Positions 1-6,083 of a stretch of 8,046 bases of DNA are shown here, piece after piece; the first letter of the stretch is position 1, and each line of letters begins with the position of its first letter. Source of the DNA: Hyphomonadaceae bacterium (GTDB lineage Bacteria > Pseudomonadota > Alphaproteobacteria > Caulobacterales > Aquidulcibacteraceae); the NCBI GenBank assembly GCA_016791325.1, contig JAEUMU010000226.1:1-8046 (forward strand). The letters are read 5' to 3'. The position numbers and the translations under genes are program-made. Below the pieces are notes generated by a model, which worked only from the letters and a program-made list of their open reading frames with translations, made no database searches and was not told the origin of the DNA.

Positions 1-2
1 TC

Positions 3-404
3 GAGCAAGTCACCACCGCCTCCAGCGAAGCCGTCCGTGAAAACATCGACCGCAGCCTGGCGGCGATTTCGGAAGCTTCCGCTTTCGGCAAGCAGAACGT
101 GGAAGCTTGGCTTGCGTCCGCCGCCGCCGCGCAAAAGGGCCTTGAGACGCTCTCGGCGCGCACCGTGGCGTTCCAGAAGCAAGCGATGGAAAATCATATG
201 GCGGCTGCGAAGTCGCTGATGACCTCCAAGAGCGTGCAAGAATTCGTGGAGAAGCAAAACGATTACGCGAAGTCTTCGTTTGAAGCTTACGTTGCTGAAC
301 TCTCGTCGTGGTCGGACCTCGTCGCCGGCGTGACGAAGGACACGTTCCAGCCGATCAACGAGCGCGTCAGCGCCGTTGGCCAGCTGATCCAGACCCCGCG
401 CTAA
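3..404 (+). CDS. Phasin family protein (C-terminal part, 5' end outside window)
   Basis: The frame is open from the first bases of the window and ends at TAA 402-404, leaving 133 visible residues without the true N-terminus. The protein is alanine-rich and almost wholly predicted helix, with heptad-like spacing, no cysteines and no membrane segment. The late segment with FVEKQNDYAKSSFEAYVAEL and the following SSWSDLV resembles the phasin_2 family. Such phasins coat polyhydroxyalkanoate granules as amphipathic helical oligomers and regulate granule size. A GTG at 99 lies in the same frame but is internal, because the phasin-like helix continues upstream of it. The gene is followed at once by a strong hairpin terminator, so it is not co-transcribed with clpS. 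The family call rests on composition and pattern, so another small helical granule-associated protein is possible. Confidence 0.8.
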   Translation, partial: EQVTTASSEAVRENIDRSLAAISEASAFGKQNVEAWLASAAAAQKGLETLSARTVAFQKQAMENHMAAAKSLMTSKSVQEFVEKQNDYAKSSFEAYVAELSSWSDLVAGVTKDTFQPINERVSAVGQLIQTPR

Positions 405-449
405 GCGCACCCCAGGCTTCGGGCGGACCGCCCGAGGGGCTGAAAAACG

Positions 450-485
450 AAACGGGCCCGGTTCTCGATGAACCGGGCCCGTTTT
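450..485 (+). terminator. Rho-independent terminator after the phasin gene
   Basis: A perfect 14-bp inverted repeat (450-463 pairs with 471-484) encloses a 7-base loop (464-470, CTCGATG). The core is GC-rich, aacgggcccggtt, and the run TTTT (482-485) closes the 3' arm. An A-run at 443-447 precedes it, so the structure could also stop minus-strand transcription, though no minus-strand gene lies next to it. A smaller hairpin (419-424 with 430-435) sits between the phasin stop and this terminator. Confidence 0.9.
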
Positions 486-528
486 CTATGCAGCTTGCCT
501 TGGTGTGCAATCGACGCTGGCGCAAGGG

Positions 529-557
529 CTTCCATCGCGGGCGCCAATCCATAGATT
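529..557 (+). promoter_or_regulatory. Possible clpS-clpA promoter region (weak)
   Basis: The gap between the terminator and clpS must hold the operon promoter. The only AT-rich patch in it is CATAGATTATT at about 550-560. A CTTCCA at 529-534 lies 12-13 bases before ATCCAT/TCCATA, a loose likeness to the heat-shock sigma32 pattern (CTTGAA, 13-15 bases, CCCCAT) with about four of six matches in each half. Heat-shock control would suit a Clp operon, but the match is poor and this is a guess at position only. Confidence 0.18.
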
Positions 558-617
558 ATTGACCATGTCGGTCGCACGCTCGCTCGGGCGCATGGCTGCT
601 TGGAGCATCAGGTGTCG

Positions 618-959
618 ATGAGCGGCGGTAAGTGGGATGAAAAGGATGGCGACGGGGAGCCGGGCGGCGAAGGCCGCACCGGAACCGAAACCCTCACCCG
701 CACCAAGAAGCCATCGCTCTACCGGGTGTTGATCCTGAACGACGATTACACGCCGATGGAATTCGTGGTCTACGTGCTTGAGCGCTTCTTCAACAAGTCG
801 CGCGAGCAGGCCACCACGATCATGCTGCACGTGCATAATCATGGCGTCGGCGTGTGCGGCGTGTACACTTACGAGGTGGCCGAGACGAAGGTCGCCCAGG
901 TGCTGGATTTGGCGCGGCGGCACGAGCACCCGCTGCAGTGCACGATGGAAAAGGAATAA
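618..959 (+). CDS. clpS: ATP-dependent Clp protease adaptor protein ClpS
   Basis: This 113-residue protein is the N-end-rule adaptor that binds substrates with bulky hydrophobic N-terminal residues and delivers them to ClpAP. The N-terminal ~35 residues are polar and glycine-rich, matching the flexible extension ClpS inserts into ClpA. The folded core follows: [19 protein letters not shown] carries the Asn-Asp pair that holds the substrate alpha-amino group, [20 protein letters not shown] gives the pocket histidine and the conserved VGVCGVYT strand, and [10 protein letters not shown] is the typical C-terminus. The start is uncertain. ATG 618 is chosen, but GTG 612 has GGAG (602-605) at better spacing, and TTG 600 is also in frame. 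clpA begins 6 bases after the stop, the usual alphaproteobacterial clpS-clpA arrangement, so both are on one transcript. Identification is near certain. Confidence 0.96.
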   Translation: MSGGKWDEKDGDGEPGGEGRTGTETLTRTKKPSLYRVLILNDDYTPMEFVVYVLERFFNKSREQATTIMLHVHNHGVGVCGVYTYEVAETKVAQVLDLARRHEHPLQCTMEKE

Positions 960-965
960 CAACGG

Positions 966-2606
966 ATGGCGACTTTCTCCCGCACGCTGGAAACGACGCT
1001 TCGCCGAGCGCTCGCTTACGCCAACGATCACAATCACGAATACGTGACGCTGGAGCATTTGCTGCTTTCGCTGATCAGCGATGAAGACGCCGCGCAGGTG
1101 CTGCAGGCGTGCAAGGTCGATCTCGACAAGCTGCGCTACAATCTGGACTCCTACCTGGAAAACGAGCTGGACAGCCTGGTTGTCGCCGATCGCGAGCACG
1201 AAGAGCCGCGCCCGACCGCCGGCTTCCAGCGCGTGCTGCAGCGCGCGATGCTGCATGTGGATTCAAGCGGCGGCCGCGAAGTGACAGGCGCCAACGTGCT
1301 GGTGGCGCTGTTCAGCGAGCGCGAAAGCCACGCCGCCTATTTCCTGCAAGAGCAGGACATGACCCGCTACGATGCGGTGAATTTCATCGCGCACGGCCTG
1401 CCCAAGCGCGCGGGCGCCGCCCAGCCGCGCCCGGTGCGCGGCGCGCAGGAAGAAGAAGGCGAGCGCGTGGTGAAGCAGGGCAGCGAGGCGCTGGCCGCTT
1501 ACTGCGTGAACCTGAACAAGAAAGCCAAGGAAGGCAAAATCGACCCGTTGATCGGGCGCGAGGCCGAAGTGCTGCGCGCGATCCAGATTTTGTGCCGCCG
1601 GCAGAAGAACAATCCGCTGCTGGTCGGCGATCCTGGGGTCGGCAAAACCGCCATCGCCGAGGGCTTGGCGCGCAAGATCAATGAAAAGCAGGTGCCGGAA
1701 GTGCTGGCGGACGCCACCATCTTTTCGCTCGACATGGGCGCGCTGCTCGCAGGCACGCGCTATCGCGGCGATTTTGAAGAGCGCCTCAAAAGCGTGATGA
1801 AGGAGCTGGAGAACCACCCCAAGGCGATCCTCTTCATTGACGAAATCCACACTGTGATCGGCGCCGGCGCCACCAGCGGCGGCGCGATGGACGCCTCCAA
1901 TCTGCTCAAGCCCGCGCTGCAATCGGGCCAACTGCGGTGCATGGGTTCGACCACCTACAAGGAGTACCGCCAGCATTTCGAGAAGGATCGCGCGCTGGCG
2001 CGGCGCTTCCAGAAGATCGACGTGAACGAGCCTTCGATCCCGGATGCAATCAAGATCCTTATGGGATTGAAGCCGTATTTCGAGGATTACCATAAGGTCA
2101 AATACACCGACGATGCGATCAAAGCGGCGGTGGAGCTCTCCGCGCGCCACATGGGCGACCGCAAGTTGCCGGATAAGGCGATCGACGTGATCGACGAGAG
2201 CGGCGCTTCGATGATGCTGCTGGCCGCCGATCAGCGGAAGAAGGTGATCGACGTCGCCGAGGTGGAGGACGTGGTCTCGCGCATGGCGCGCATTCCGCCG
2301 AAATCCGTCTCCAAGAACGACAGCGAAATGCTTGCGTCGCTTCCGGCGGATTTGAAGCGCGTGGTGTTCGGTCAGGATAGCGCCATCGATCAGCTCGCGG
2401 CCGCGATCAAGATGGCGCGCGCGGGCCTGCGCGAGCCGCAAAAGCCGATCGGGTCGTATCTGTTCGCCGGCCCCACTGGCGTCGGCAAGACGGAGGTGGC
2501 GCGTTCGCTCGCCAACGTGATGGGCATCGAGCTGCTGCGGTTCGATATGTCGGAATACATGGAGCGCCACACGGTGAGCCGTCTGATCGGCGCGCCTCCA
2601 GGGTAG
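966..2606 (+). CDS. clpA: ClpA N-terminal portion as literally translated (546 aa: N-domain, D1, start of D2)
   Basis: If TAG 2604-2606 terminates, this 546-residue product is made. It holds the Clp N-domain (about 1-145, two helical repeats, opening with RTLETTLRRAL and VTLEHLLLSL), where ClpS docks. The complete D1 AAA+ module starts near residue 170: Walker A GDPGVGKT 221-228, pore loop around RYRGDF (Tyr266), Walker B ILFIDE (D292-E293) and the arginine finger region LARRF (R346-R347). D2 begins near 466 (VFGQD) with Walker A GPTGVGKT 502-509, then stops after RLIGAPPG. The product therefore lacks the D2 pore loop, D2 Walker B, the small lid domain and the ClpP-binding loop. It might still assemble through D1 and bind ClpS, but from family knowledge it could not dock on ClpP or translocate normally. 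Confidence 0.7.
   Translation: MATFSRTLETTLRRALAYANDHNHEYVTLEHLLLSLISDEDAAQVLQACKVDLDKLRYNLDSYLENELDSLVVADREHEEPRPTAGFQRVLQRAMLHVDSSGGREVTGANVLVALFSERESHAAYFLQEQDMTRYDAVNFIAHGLPKRAGAAQPRPVRGAQEEEGERVVKQGSEALAAYCVNLNKKAKEGKIDPLIGREAEVLRAIQILCRRQKNNPLLVGDPGVGKTAIAEGLARKINEKQVPEVLADATIFSLDMGALLAGTRYRGDFEERLKSVMKELENHPKAILFIDEIHTVIGAGATSGGAMDASNLLKPALQSGQLRCMGSTTYKEYRQHFEKDRALARRFQKIDVNEPSIPDAIKILMGLKPYFEDYHKVKYTDDAIKAAVELSARHMGDRKLPDKAIDVIDESGASMMLLAADQRKKVIDVAEVEDVVSRMARIPPKSVSKNDSEMLASLPADLKRVVFGQDSAIDQLAAAIKMARAGLREPQKPIGSYLFAGPTGVGKTEVARSLANVMGIELLRFDMSEYMERHTVSRLIGAPPG
2604..2606 (+). other. In-frame amber codon at the conserved D2 pore-loop tyrosine of clpA
   Basis: The codons read GGC GCG CCT CCA GGG TAG GTC GGC TTT, i.e. 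G-A-P-P-G-stop-V-G-F where the family has G-A-P-P-G-Y-V-G-F. TAT or TAC becomes TAG by a single base change, so no frame is lost. TAG is the normal stop of the HIT gene (4754-4756, minus strand), the NUDIX gene (6750-6752) and rpmG (7045-7047). The downstream bases GTCGGC do not match read-through contexts I know. Confidence 0.95.
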
Positions 2607-2663
2607 GTCGGCTTTGATCAAGGCGGGCTGCTGACGGATGGAGTCGACCAGCATCCGCATTGC

Positions 2664-3278
2664 GTGCTGCTGCTGGACGAAATCGAGAAGGCGCACCCAG
2701 ACCTGTTCAACATCCTGCTGCAGGTGATGGATCATGGTTCGCTCACCGATGCGAACGGTAAGAAGGTCGATTTCAGGAACGTGATCCTGATCATGACCAC
2801 CAATGCCGGCGCGGCGGATGCCGCCAAGCAGGGCATCGGCTTCGGCCGCGGCAAGAAGGACGAAGAGAACGAAGAGGCGATCAAGCGCCTGTTCACGCCC
2901 GAATTCCGCAACCGCCTCGATGCGGTGATCCATTTCGGCGGCCTGCCGCCCGAGGTGGTCCGCAACGTGGTGCAGAAGTTCATCATTCAGCTCGAGGCGC
3001 AGCTGGCTGAACGCAACGTGCAGATCGAAATCACCGATCGCGCGGCGGATTGGCTCGCGGCCAAAGGATATGATGAAAGCTTCGGCGCGCGGCCGCTGGC
3101 CCGGCTTATCCAGGAGAAGGTGAAGAAGCCGATGGCCGATGAGCTGCTGTTCGGCAAGCTCAAGGATGGCGGGCTGGTGAAGATTGATCTCGATCCCGCC
3201 AAGGATGAGCTCAAGTTCCAGTATCAGCCGGAGTCTCGCGGTTTGCTCTCGTTCGGCAAGAAGCCGGAGAAGGCATGA
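2664..3278 (+). pseudogene. clpA: ClpA C-terminal portion (rest of D2) downstream of the TAG
   Basis: The frame stays open from 2607. The first start-like codon is GTG 2664, without a good ribosome binding site, and the next is ATG 2727. Even if re-initiated, the fragment would lack D2 Walker A. Numbered on the full protein, it contains D2 Walker B VLLLDE (D571-E572), the ClpP-docking loop IGF (624-626), the arginine finger region EFRNR (646-650) and sensor 2 GAR (R709). These are as well conserved as in a working ClpA. The 3' end GCATGACG overlaps the start of the next gene. I infer this is the C-terminal half of one clpA gene and not an independent gene. Gene callers that do not span the stop would report it as a separate short 'ClpA/AAA domain' protein of about 204 residues. 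Confidence 0.75.
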
Positions 3279-4522
3279 CGATAAGCCGGCGCGGGGCGGT
3301 GGCGGTGCTTGGCGCCGCCGCTTTCGCGCCCCCCGCGCTGGCGCAGCAAGATCAAGGCTACGCGGAAGATGCGCGGGCGCTGATTGATCTCATCTTTGAG
3401 AATTACGCGTATCCGGAGCGGCTTCGCGGCTTTCCGGAGCAGCGGCTGCGAACGCTGCGCGAAAGCGAGGCGCAGCGTGTGACGAGCGCGCGCGAGCTCG
3501 TTGGCTTCGGGGAGCGCGCGTTGGCGGCGCTGTTCGATCACCACGCGATCCTCAATTCTTCGCGCGCCGACTCTTACGCGCTTGTGCCCAGCTACGCCGA
3601 TCTCTGGATCGAGGCTAACGCCGGTGATCGTTACGTGATCGAGGATGTGCGCCAGGGAACGCCGGCGGCTGAAGCGGGTTTGGCGCCCGGCGATGTGCTG
3701 GTTGGCGTGGATGGCGCGCCCATGGCGCAGGCGATCGGCGCCTATATCGGCGCGCCCGCCGCAGCGCTTACGCGTGCGCAGGCTTCCGTGTGCGCGCGGG
3801 TGCTGGCGGCAGGGCGGCGGGACCGAGCGCGGCGGCTTACAATCACGCGCGGGCGTAGGCGACGCACGCTGGCGCTGGCCAATTGCTACCAACAGCCGAT
3901 CGCGCGGGGGGAAGGCGGCGTCAGCGTGCGCCGCCATGGCGACGTTACGCAGGTGCGCTTCAATGACAGCCTCGGCGATGATGCGCTCTGCACCGGTTTC
4001 CCCGCCTTGATACGCGAGGCCGCCGATACGCCGGCCCTGGTGCTTGACCTCCGCGATACCGCGAGCGGTGGGAATTCTAGCGTGGCGCGCGCTGTGATGG
4101 GCTGTTTCATAGACGAGCCGCAGCCCTATCAGCGCCACGAACTGCCCGAGGAACAGCGGCGCACCGGCGTGCGCAGATCTTGGATCGAGGAGGTATCCCC
4201 GCTCGGGGCGCGGTATGGCGGGCGTGTCGTTGTGCTGGTTGGCCGATGGACAGGCTCGATGGGCGAAGGCATGGCGATGGGCTTTGATGCGATCGGCGCG
4301 CCGGTGATTGGCTCGCGCATGGCGGGGCTGTTGGGGGCGATTTATGATTTGCCGCTGCCGCATAGCGGCATCGTCCTGAAGCTGCCGGTGGAGCGGTTGG
4401 CGCATGTGAACGGCGCCCCGCGCGAGCGCTACGCGCCGCCGCATCTGCTTGCGCATGCCGATGCGCTGGTGGCGGGGCGCGATGCGGGCTTGGAAGCGGC
4501 GCTCGCGCGCGCGGGGGGATGA
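3275..4522 (+). CDS. Exported S41-family peptidase-like protein with PDZ domain
   Basis: This 415-residue protein has an N-terminal export signal. SRRGAV at 4-9 is a twin-arginine-like motif, then comes a short hydrophobic stretch, and ALA (21-23) before QQ is a plausible signal peptidase cut, so it probably acts in the periplasm. A PDZ-like segment (about 100-185) contains GTPAAEAGLAPGD at 128-140. The C-terminal half matches the tail-specific protease fold: VLDLRDTASGGN, then VVVLVGRWTGSMGEG with the presumed nucleophile Ser328. A DHH at 88-90 could supply a histidine of the tricorn-like subgroup. The CtpA-type lysine about 25 residues after the serine is absent. The ATG overlaps the clpA stop (ATGA, 3275-3278), so translation is probably coupled to clpA; GGAGAAGG (3266-3273) is the SD. 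Substrate unknown; loss of activity cannot be excluded. Confidence 0.82.
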   Translation: MTISRRGAVAVLGAAAFAPPALAQQDQGYAEDARALIDLIFENYAYPERLRGFPEQRLRTLRESEAQRVTSARELVGFGERALAALFDHHAILNSSRADSYALVPSYADLWIEANAGDRYVIEDVRQGTPAAEAGLAPGDVLVGVDGAPMAQAIGAYIGAPAAALTRAQASVCARVLAAGRRDRARRLTITRGRRRRTLALANCYQQPIARGEGGVSVRRHGDVTQVRFNDSLGDDALCTGFPALIREAADTPALVLDLRDTASGGNSSVARAVMGCFIDEPQPYQRHELPEEQRRTGVRRSWIEEVSPLGARYGGRVVVLVGRWTGSMGEGMAMGFDAIGAPVIGSRMAGLLGAIYDLPLPHSGIVLKLPVERLAHVNGAPRERYAPPHLLAHADALVAGRDAGLEAALARAGG

Positions 4523-4530
4523 AGGAGTGA

Positions 4531-4746
4531 ATGATGGCGGCGAGCAGTTGCGCGAAGTGCGGCAAGCGGATGGAGCGCGGCTGGGTGCTGGATCACACGT
4601 ACGGATCGCGCGGCGTGAGCACATGGATTAGCGGCGCGCCGGAGAAAAGCGTTTGGGTGGGCGTAAGGCTCGGCGGGCGCACGGCGCGTGAAATCGCGAC
4701 CTACCGCTGCACGGGATGCGGCTATCTTGAAAACTACGCCGAATGA
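4531..4746 (+). CDS. Small zinc-ribbon protein, hypothetical
   Basis: This 71-residue protein has two CxxC knuckles, C7-C10 near the start and C60-C63 near the end, with KCGKRME after the first and YRCTGCGYLENYA around the second. It therefore very likely folds as a zinc ribbon binding one Zn. The middle (W33 and W43 with intervening small residues) is beta-like. The pattern resembles the small DUF6487-type zinc-ribbon proteins, recalled from memory only. There is no signal peptide or membrane segment, so it is cytoplasmic. AAGGAG (4522-4527) fits ATG 4534 slightly better than ATG 4531, a one-residue difference. It starts 8 bases after the S41 gene and is probably the last gene of the clpS-clpA transcript. 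Its function is unknown; a nucleic-acid or protein contact role is only an analogy. Confidence 0.78.
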   Translation: MMAASSCAKCGKRMERGWVLDHTYGSRGVSTWISGAPEKSVWVGVRLGGRTAREIATYRCTGCGYLENYAE

Positions 4747-4753
4747 GAAGCGG

Positions 4754-5188
4754 CTAGAGCGCCGCAGCGATTTCGGCGGCGATCTTCTGTAGTTCTGGGA
4801 TGTCGGCGCGGTTGGCGTGACCGTGGCCGGCCAATGCGACGCCTTCGTAGCGCGGAATGATGTGGAAGTGCAGGTGAAACACGGTTTGGCCCGCGGGCGC
4901 GCCGTTGAACTGCACCACAGTCAAGCCATCCGGCTTCAGCGCCTTCTCCACCGCGATCGCAAGCTTATGCACGTGCGCCATCAGCGGCTCGACATGCGCG
5001 GCCGGCAGGTCGAGAAAATTCCGCGCGCGCACCTTCTTCGGCACCACCAGGAGATGGCCGCGCGCCTGCGGGAACAAATCCATGAAAGCGAGCACGTCCT
5101 CGTTCTCAAACACCTTCACCGCCGCCGCTTCGCCGCGGAGGATTTTCGCGAAGATGTTGTTATCGTCGTACGTTCCGTTGAGGCTCAT
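4754..5188 (-). CDS. HIT family protein (histidine triad nucleotide hydrolase/transferase)
   Basis: This 144-residue cytoplasmic protein is the usual length for the Hint/HIT family. It opens with NIFAKILRGE and has FMDLFPQARGHLLVVPKK in the middle, both typical. The triad H105-L-H107-F-H109 is intact, H107 being the expected nucleophile that attacks the alpha-phosphate of nucleoside phosphoramidates or adenylated substrates. N95 and Q101 are further likely active-site residues. The C-terminal tail (about 115-144) is alanine-rich and variable. Start ATG (5186-5188 on the complement) has only a weak SD inside the end of the SDR gene, whose stop is 9 bases upstream, suggesting co-transcription from the SDR promoter. 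It ends with TAG, 7 bases from the convergent zinc-ribbon gene. Physiological substrate not determinable from sequence. Confidence 0.95.
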   Translation of the reverse strand: MSLNGTYDDNNIFAKILRGEAAAVKVFENEDVLAFMDLFPQARGHLLVVPKKVRARNFLDLPAAHVEPLMAHVHKLAIAVEKALKPDGLTVVQFNGAPAGQTVFHLHFHIIPRYEGVALAGHGHANRADIPELQKIAAEIAAAL

Positions 5189-5197
5189 GGGCGGCTT

Positions 5198-5998
5198 TCA
5201 AGCTGGCGATTGGACATTGCGGACGATGCGTAGCAGGCGCTCGCGCGGGATATACTTCACAAGCGCGGCCTGCAAAGCGTTCTGTGCGCCTGTCACGATG
5301 ACGCGGCGATTGCGTTTGAACGCCCGGTAGCCTGCGCGCGCCACCGGCATTGACGCCATCACCTTGCTGCGTTTGCCCAAGCGGGTACGGCCGGTGCCGG
5401 CGCGTTCGCGGAACTTGGAGGCGGTAGGGCCGGGGCAAAGACACGTGACGTGTACGCCCGTGCCGCGCGCTTCTTCCCACATGGCTTCGGAGAAGGAGAG
5501 CACATAGGCTTTCGAGGCGTAATAATTGGCCATCAAGGGCCCGGGCTGAAACGCGGCGGTGGACGCTACATTGAGCACGCCGCCGCGCTTGTTCGCCAGC
5601 ATGCGGTCCCAATAGAGATAGGTGAGTTCCACCAGCGCGCGCACGTTGAGATCAATCATGCCGAGCTGGGTTTCCAGATCGGATGCTGTCAACGCGCCGG
5701 CATGCCCGTAGCCGGCATTGTTGACGACGACATCGACATTGAGGCCGCGTTTAGCGATTTCCGCTGCGAGCGCCGCGCCGCCGCCATGCGCGCCGAGATC
5801 CTGGGCGATGGCGTTTGTATTCACGCTGTAAGTCTGCGCCAGCCGCTGGGCGACGTGCTGCAGCGCCTCGGCGCTGCGGGCTGTGAGGATAAGATCGTAG
5901 CCATCGACGGCGAAGCATTCGGCGAGGTCGGCGCCGATGCCGGCGGAGGCGCCTGTGACGAGGGCGGTTTGACCGGCCCCCGGTTTACGCTGCGCCAT
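5198..5998 (-). CDS. SDR family NAD(P)-dependent oxidoreductase
   Basis: This 266-residue classical short-chain dehydrogenase/reductase starts at ATG 5996-5998 (complement), chosen because GGAGGAG lies just upstream (6003-6009 on the plus strand). The frame extends to 6094 but without homology. The cofactor motif TGASAGIG spans 15-22, NNAG 93-96, and the catalytic set is Ser146, Tyr159 and Lys163 (YYASK), with CPGPT after it (188-192). R41 after the second beta strand (LTARS) suggests NADP(H), an inference. The C-terminal ~65 residues are basic and include KRNRRVIVTGAQN, resembling the DltE/YqjQ-like SDRs that act on lipid-like or aldehyde substrates near membranes. It is the first gene of a minus-strand pair with the HIT gene. 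The exact substrate is unknown. Confidence 0.93.
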   Translation of the reverse strand: MAQRKPGAGQTALVTGASAGIGADLAECFAVDGYDLILTARSAEALQHVAQRLAQTYSVNTNAIAQDLGAHGGGAALAAEIAKRGLNVDVVVNNAGYGHAGALTASDLETQLGMIDLNVRALVELTYLYWDRMLANKRGGVLNVASTAAFQPGPLMANYYASKAYVLSFSEAMWEEARGTGVHVTCLCPGPTASKFRERAGTGRTRLGKRSKVMASMPVARAGYRAFKRNRRVIVTGAQNALQAALVKYIPRERLLRIVRNVQSPA

Positions 5999-6022
5999 CT
6001 TGCTCCTCCCATTTTGGGGGCG

Positions 6023-6051
6023 ACGATAGGCGCGTGCGGTTCCGGTTCCAA
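6023..6051 (-). promoter_or_regulatory. Possible promoter of the SDR-HIT pair
   Basis: Read on the minus strand, TTGGAA (plus 6046-6051) and TATCGT (plus 6023-6028) are separated by 17 bases, each matching four of six consensus positions. Transcription would start near 6016, a few bases before the SDR Shine-Dalgarno at 6003-6009. The spacing is right but the boxes are moderate. Confidence 0.35.
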
Positions 6052-6054
6052 GGC

Positions 6055-6070
6055 GCACGGCGCGCCGTGC
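6055..6070. repeat. 16-bp perfect palindrome between divergent SDR and NUDIX genes
   Basis: GCACGGCGCGCCGTGC is identical to its reverse complement. It lies immediately before the NUDIX Shine-Dalgarno (6073-6079) and just upstream of the putative SDR -35 box. It could be an operator for a dimeric regulator, an RNA hairpin in the NUDIX leader, or chance in GC-rich DNA. No copy elsewhere in the window was noticed. Confidence 0.5.
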
Positions 6071-6083
6071 TAGAGGAGGGCGC

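Larger units (their letters stand above)
966..3278 (+). pseudogene. clpA: clpA, full-length frame interrupted by one in-frame TAG (codon 547)
   Basis: ClpA is the double-ring AAA+ unfoldase that binds ClpS, unfolds substrates and feeds them to the ClpP peptidase. Read straight through, the locus encodes 770 residues, close to E. coli ClpA (758), in one uninterrupted frame with no indel. AAGGA (951-955) lies 10 bases before ATG 966. Landmarks all sit 7 residues beyond their E. coli numbers: D1 Walker lysine K227, D1 pore Tyr266, D2 Walker lysine K508 and IGF loop 624-626. The only defect is TAG at 2604-2606 in place of the D2 pore-loop tyrosine. No other decay is visible, so the lesion is very recent, is a sequencing error, or is read through. 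I mark the locus as interrupted; if the base is wrong it is an ordinary clpA. Identity of the gene is certain; its functional state is not. Confidence 0.85.

Noticed and set aside
2604..2606. Genetic code reassignment of TAG in this organism
   Set aside because: The HIT, NUDIX and rpmG genes end naturally at TAG at the family-typical length.
2604..2663. Genuine split clpA with re-initiation of a second subunit after the TAG
   Set aside because: No Shine-Dalgarno is suitably placed before GTG 2664 or ATG 2727, and the split would place D2 Walker A and Walker B on different chains.
1263..2933. A 556-codon open frame on the minus strand opposite clpA
   Set aside because: Its composition is histidine/arginine/alanine-rich without recognisable motifs, as expected for the shadow of a GC-biased gene. 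It covers both sides of the clpA TAG only because it is antisense to it.
3224..4624. A 466-codon open frame on the minus strand opposite the S41 gene
   Set aside because: Same kind of shadow: arginine- and proline-rich low-information sequence, while the plus strand has signal peptide, PDZ and S41 motifs.
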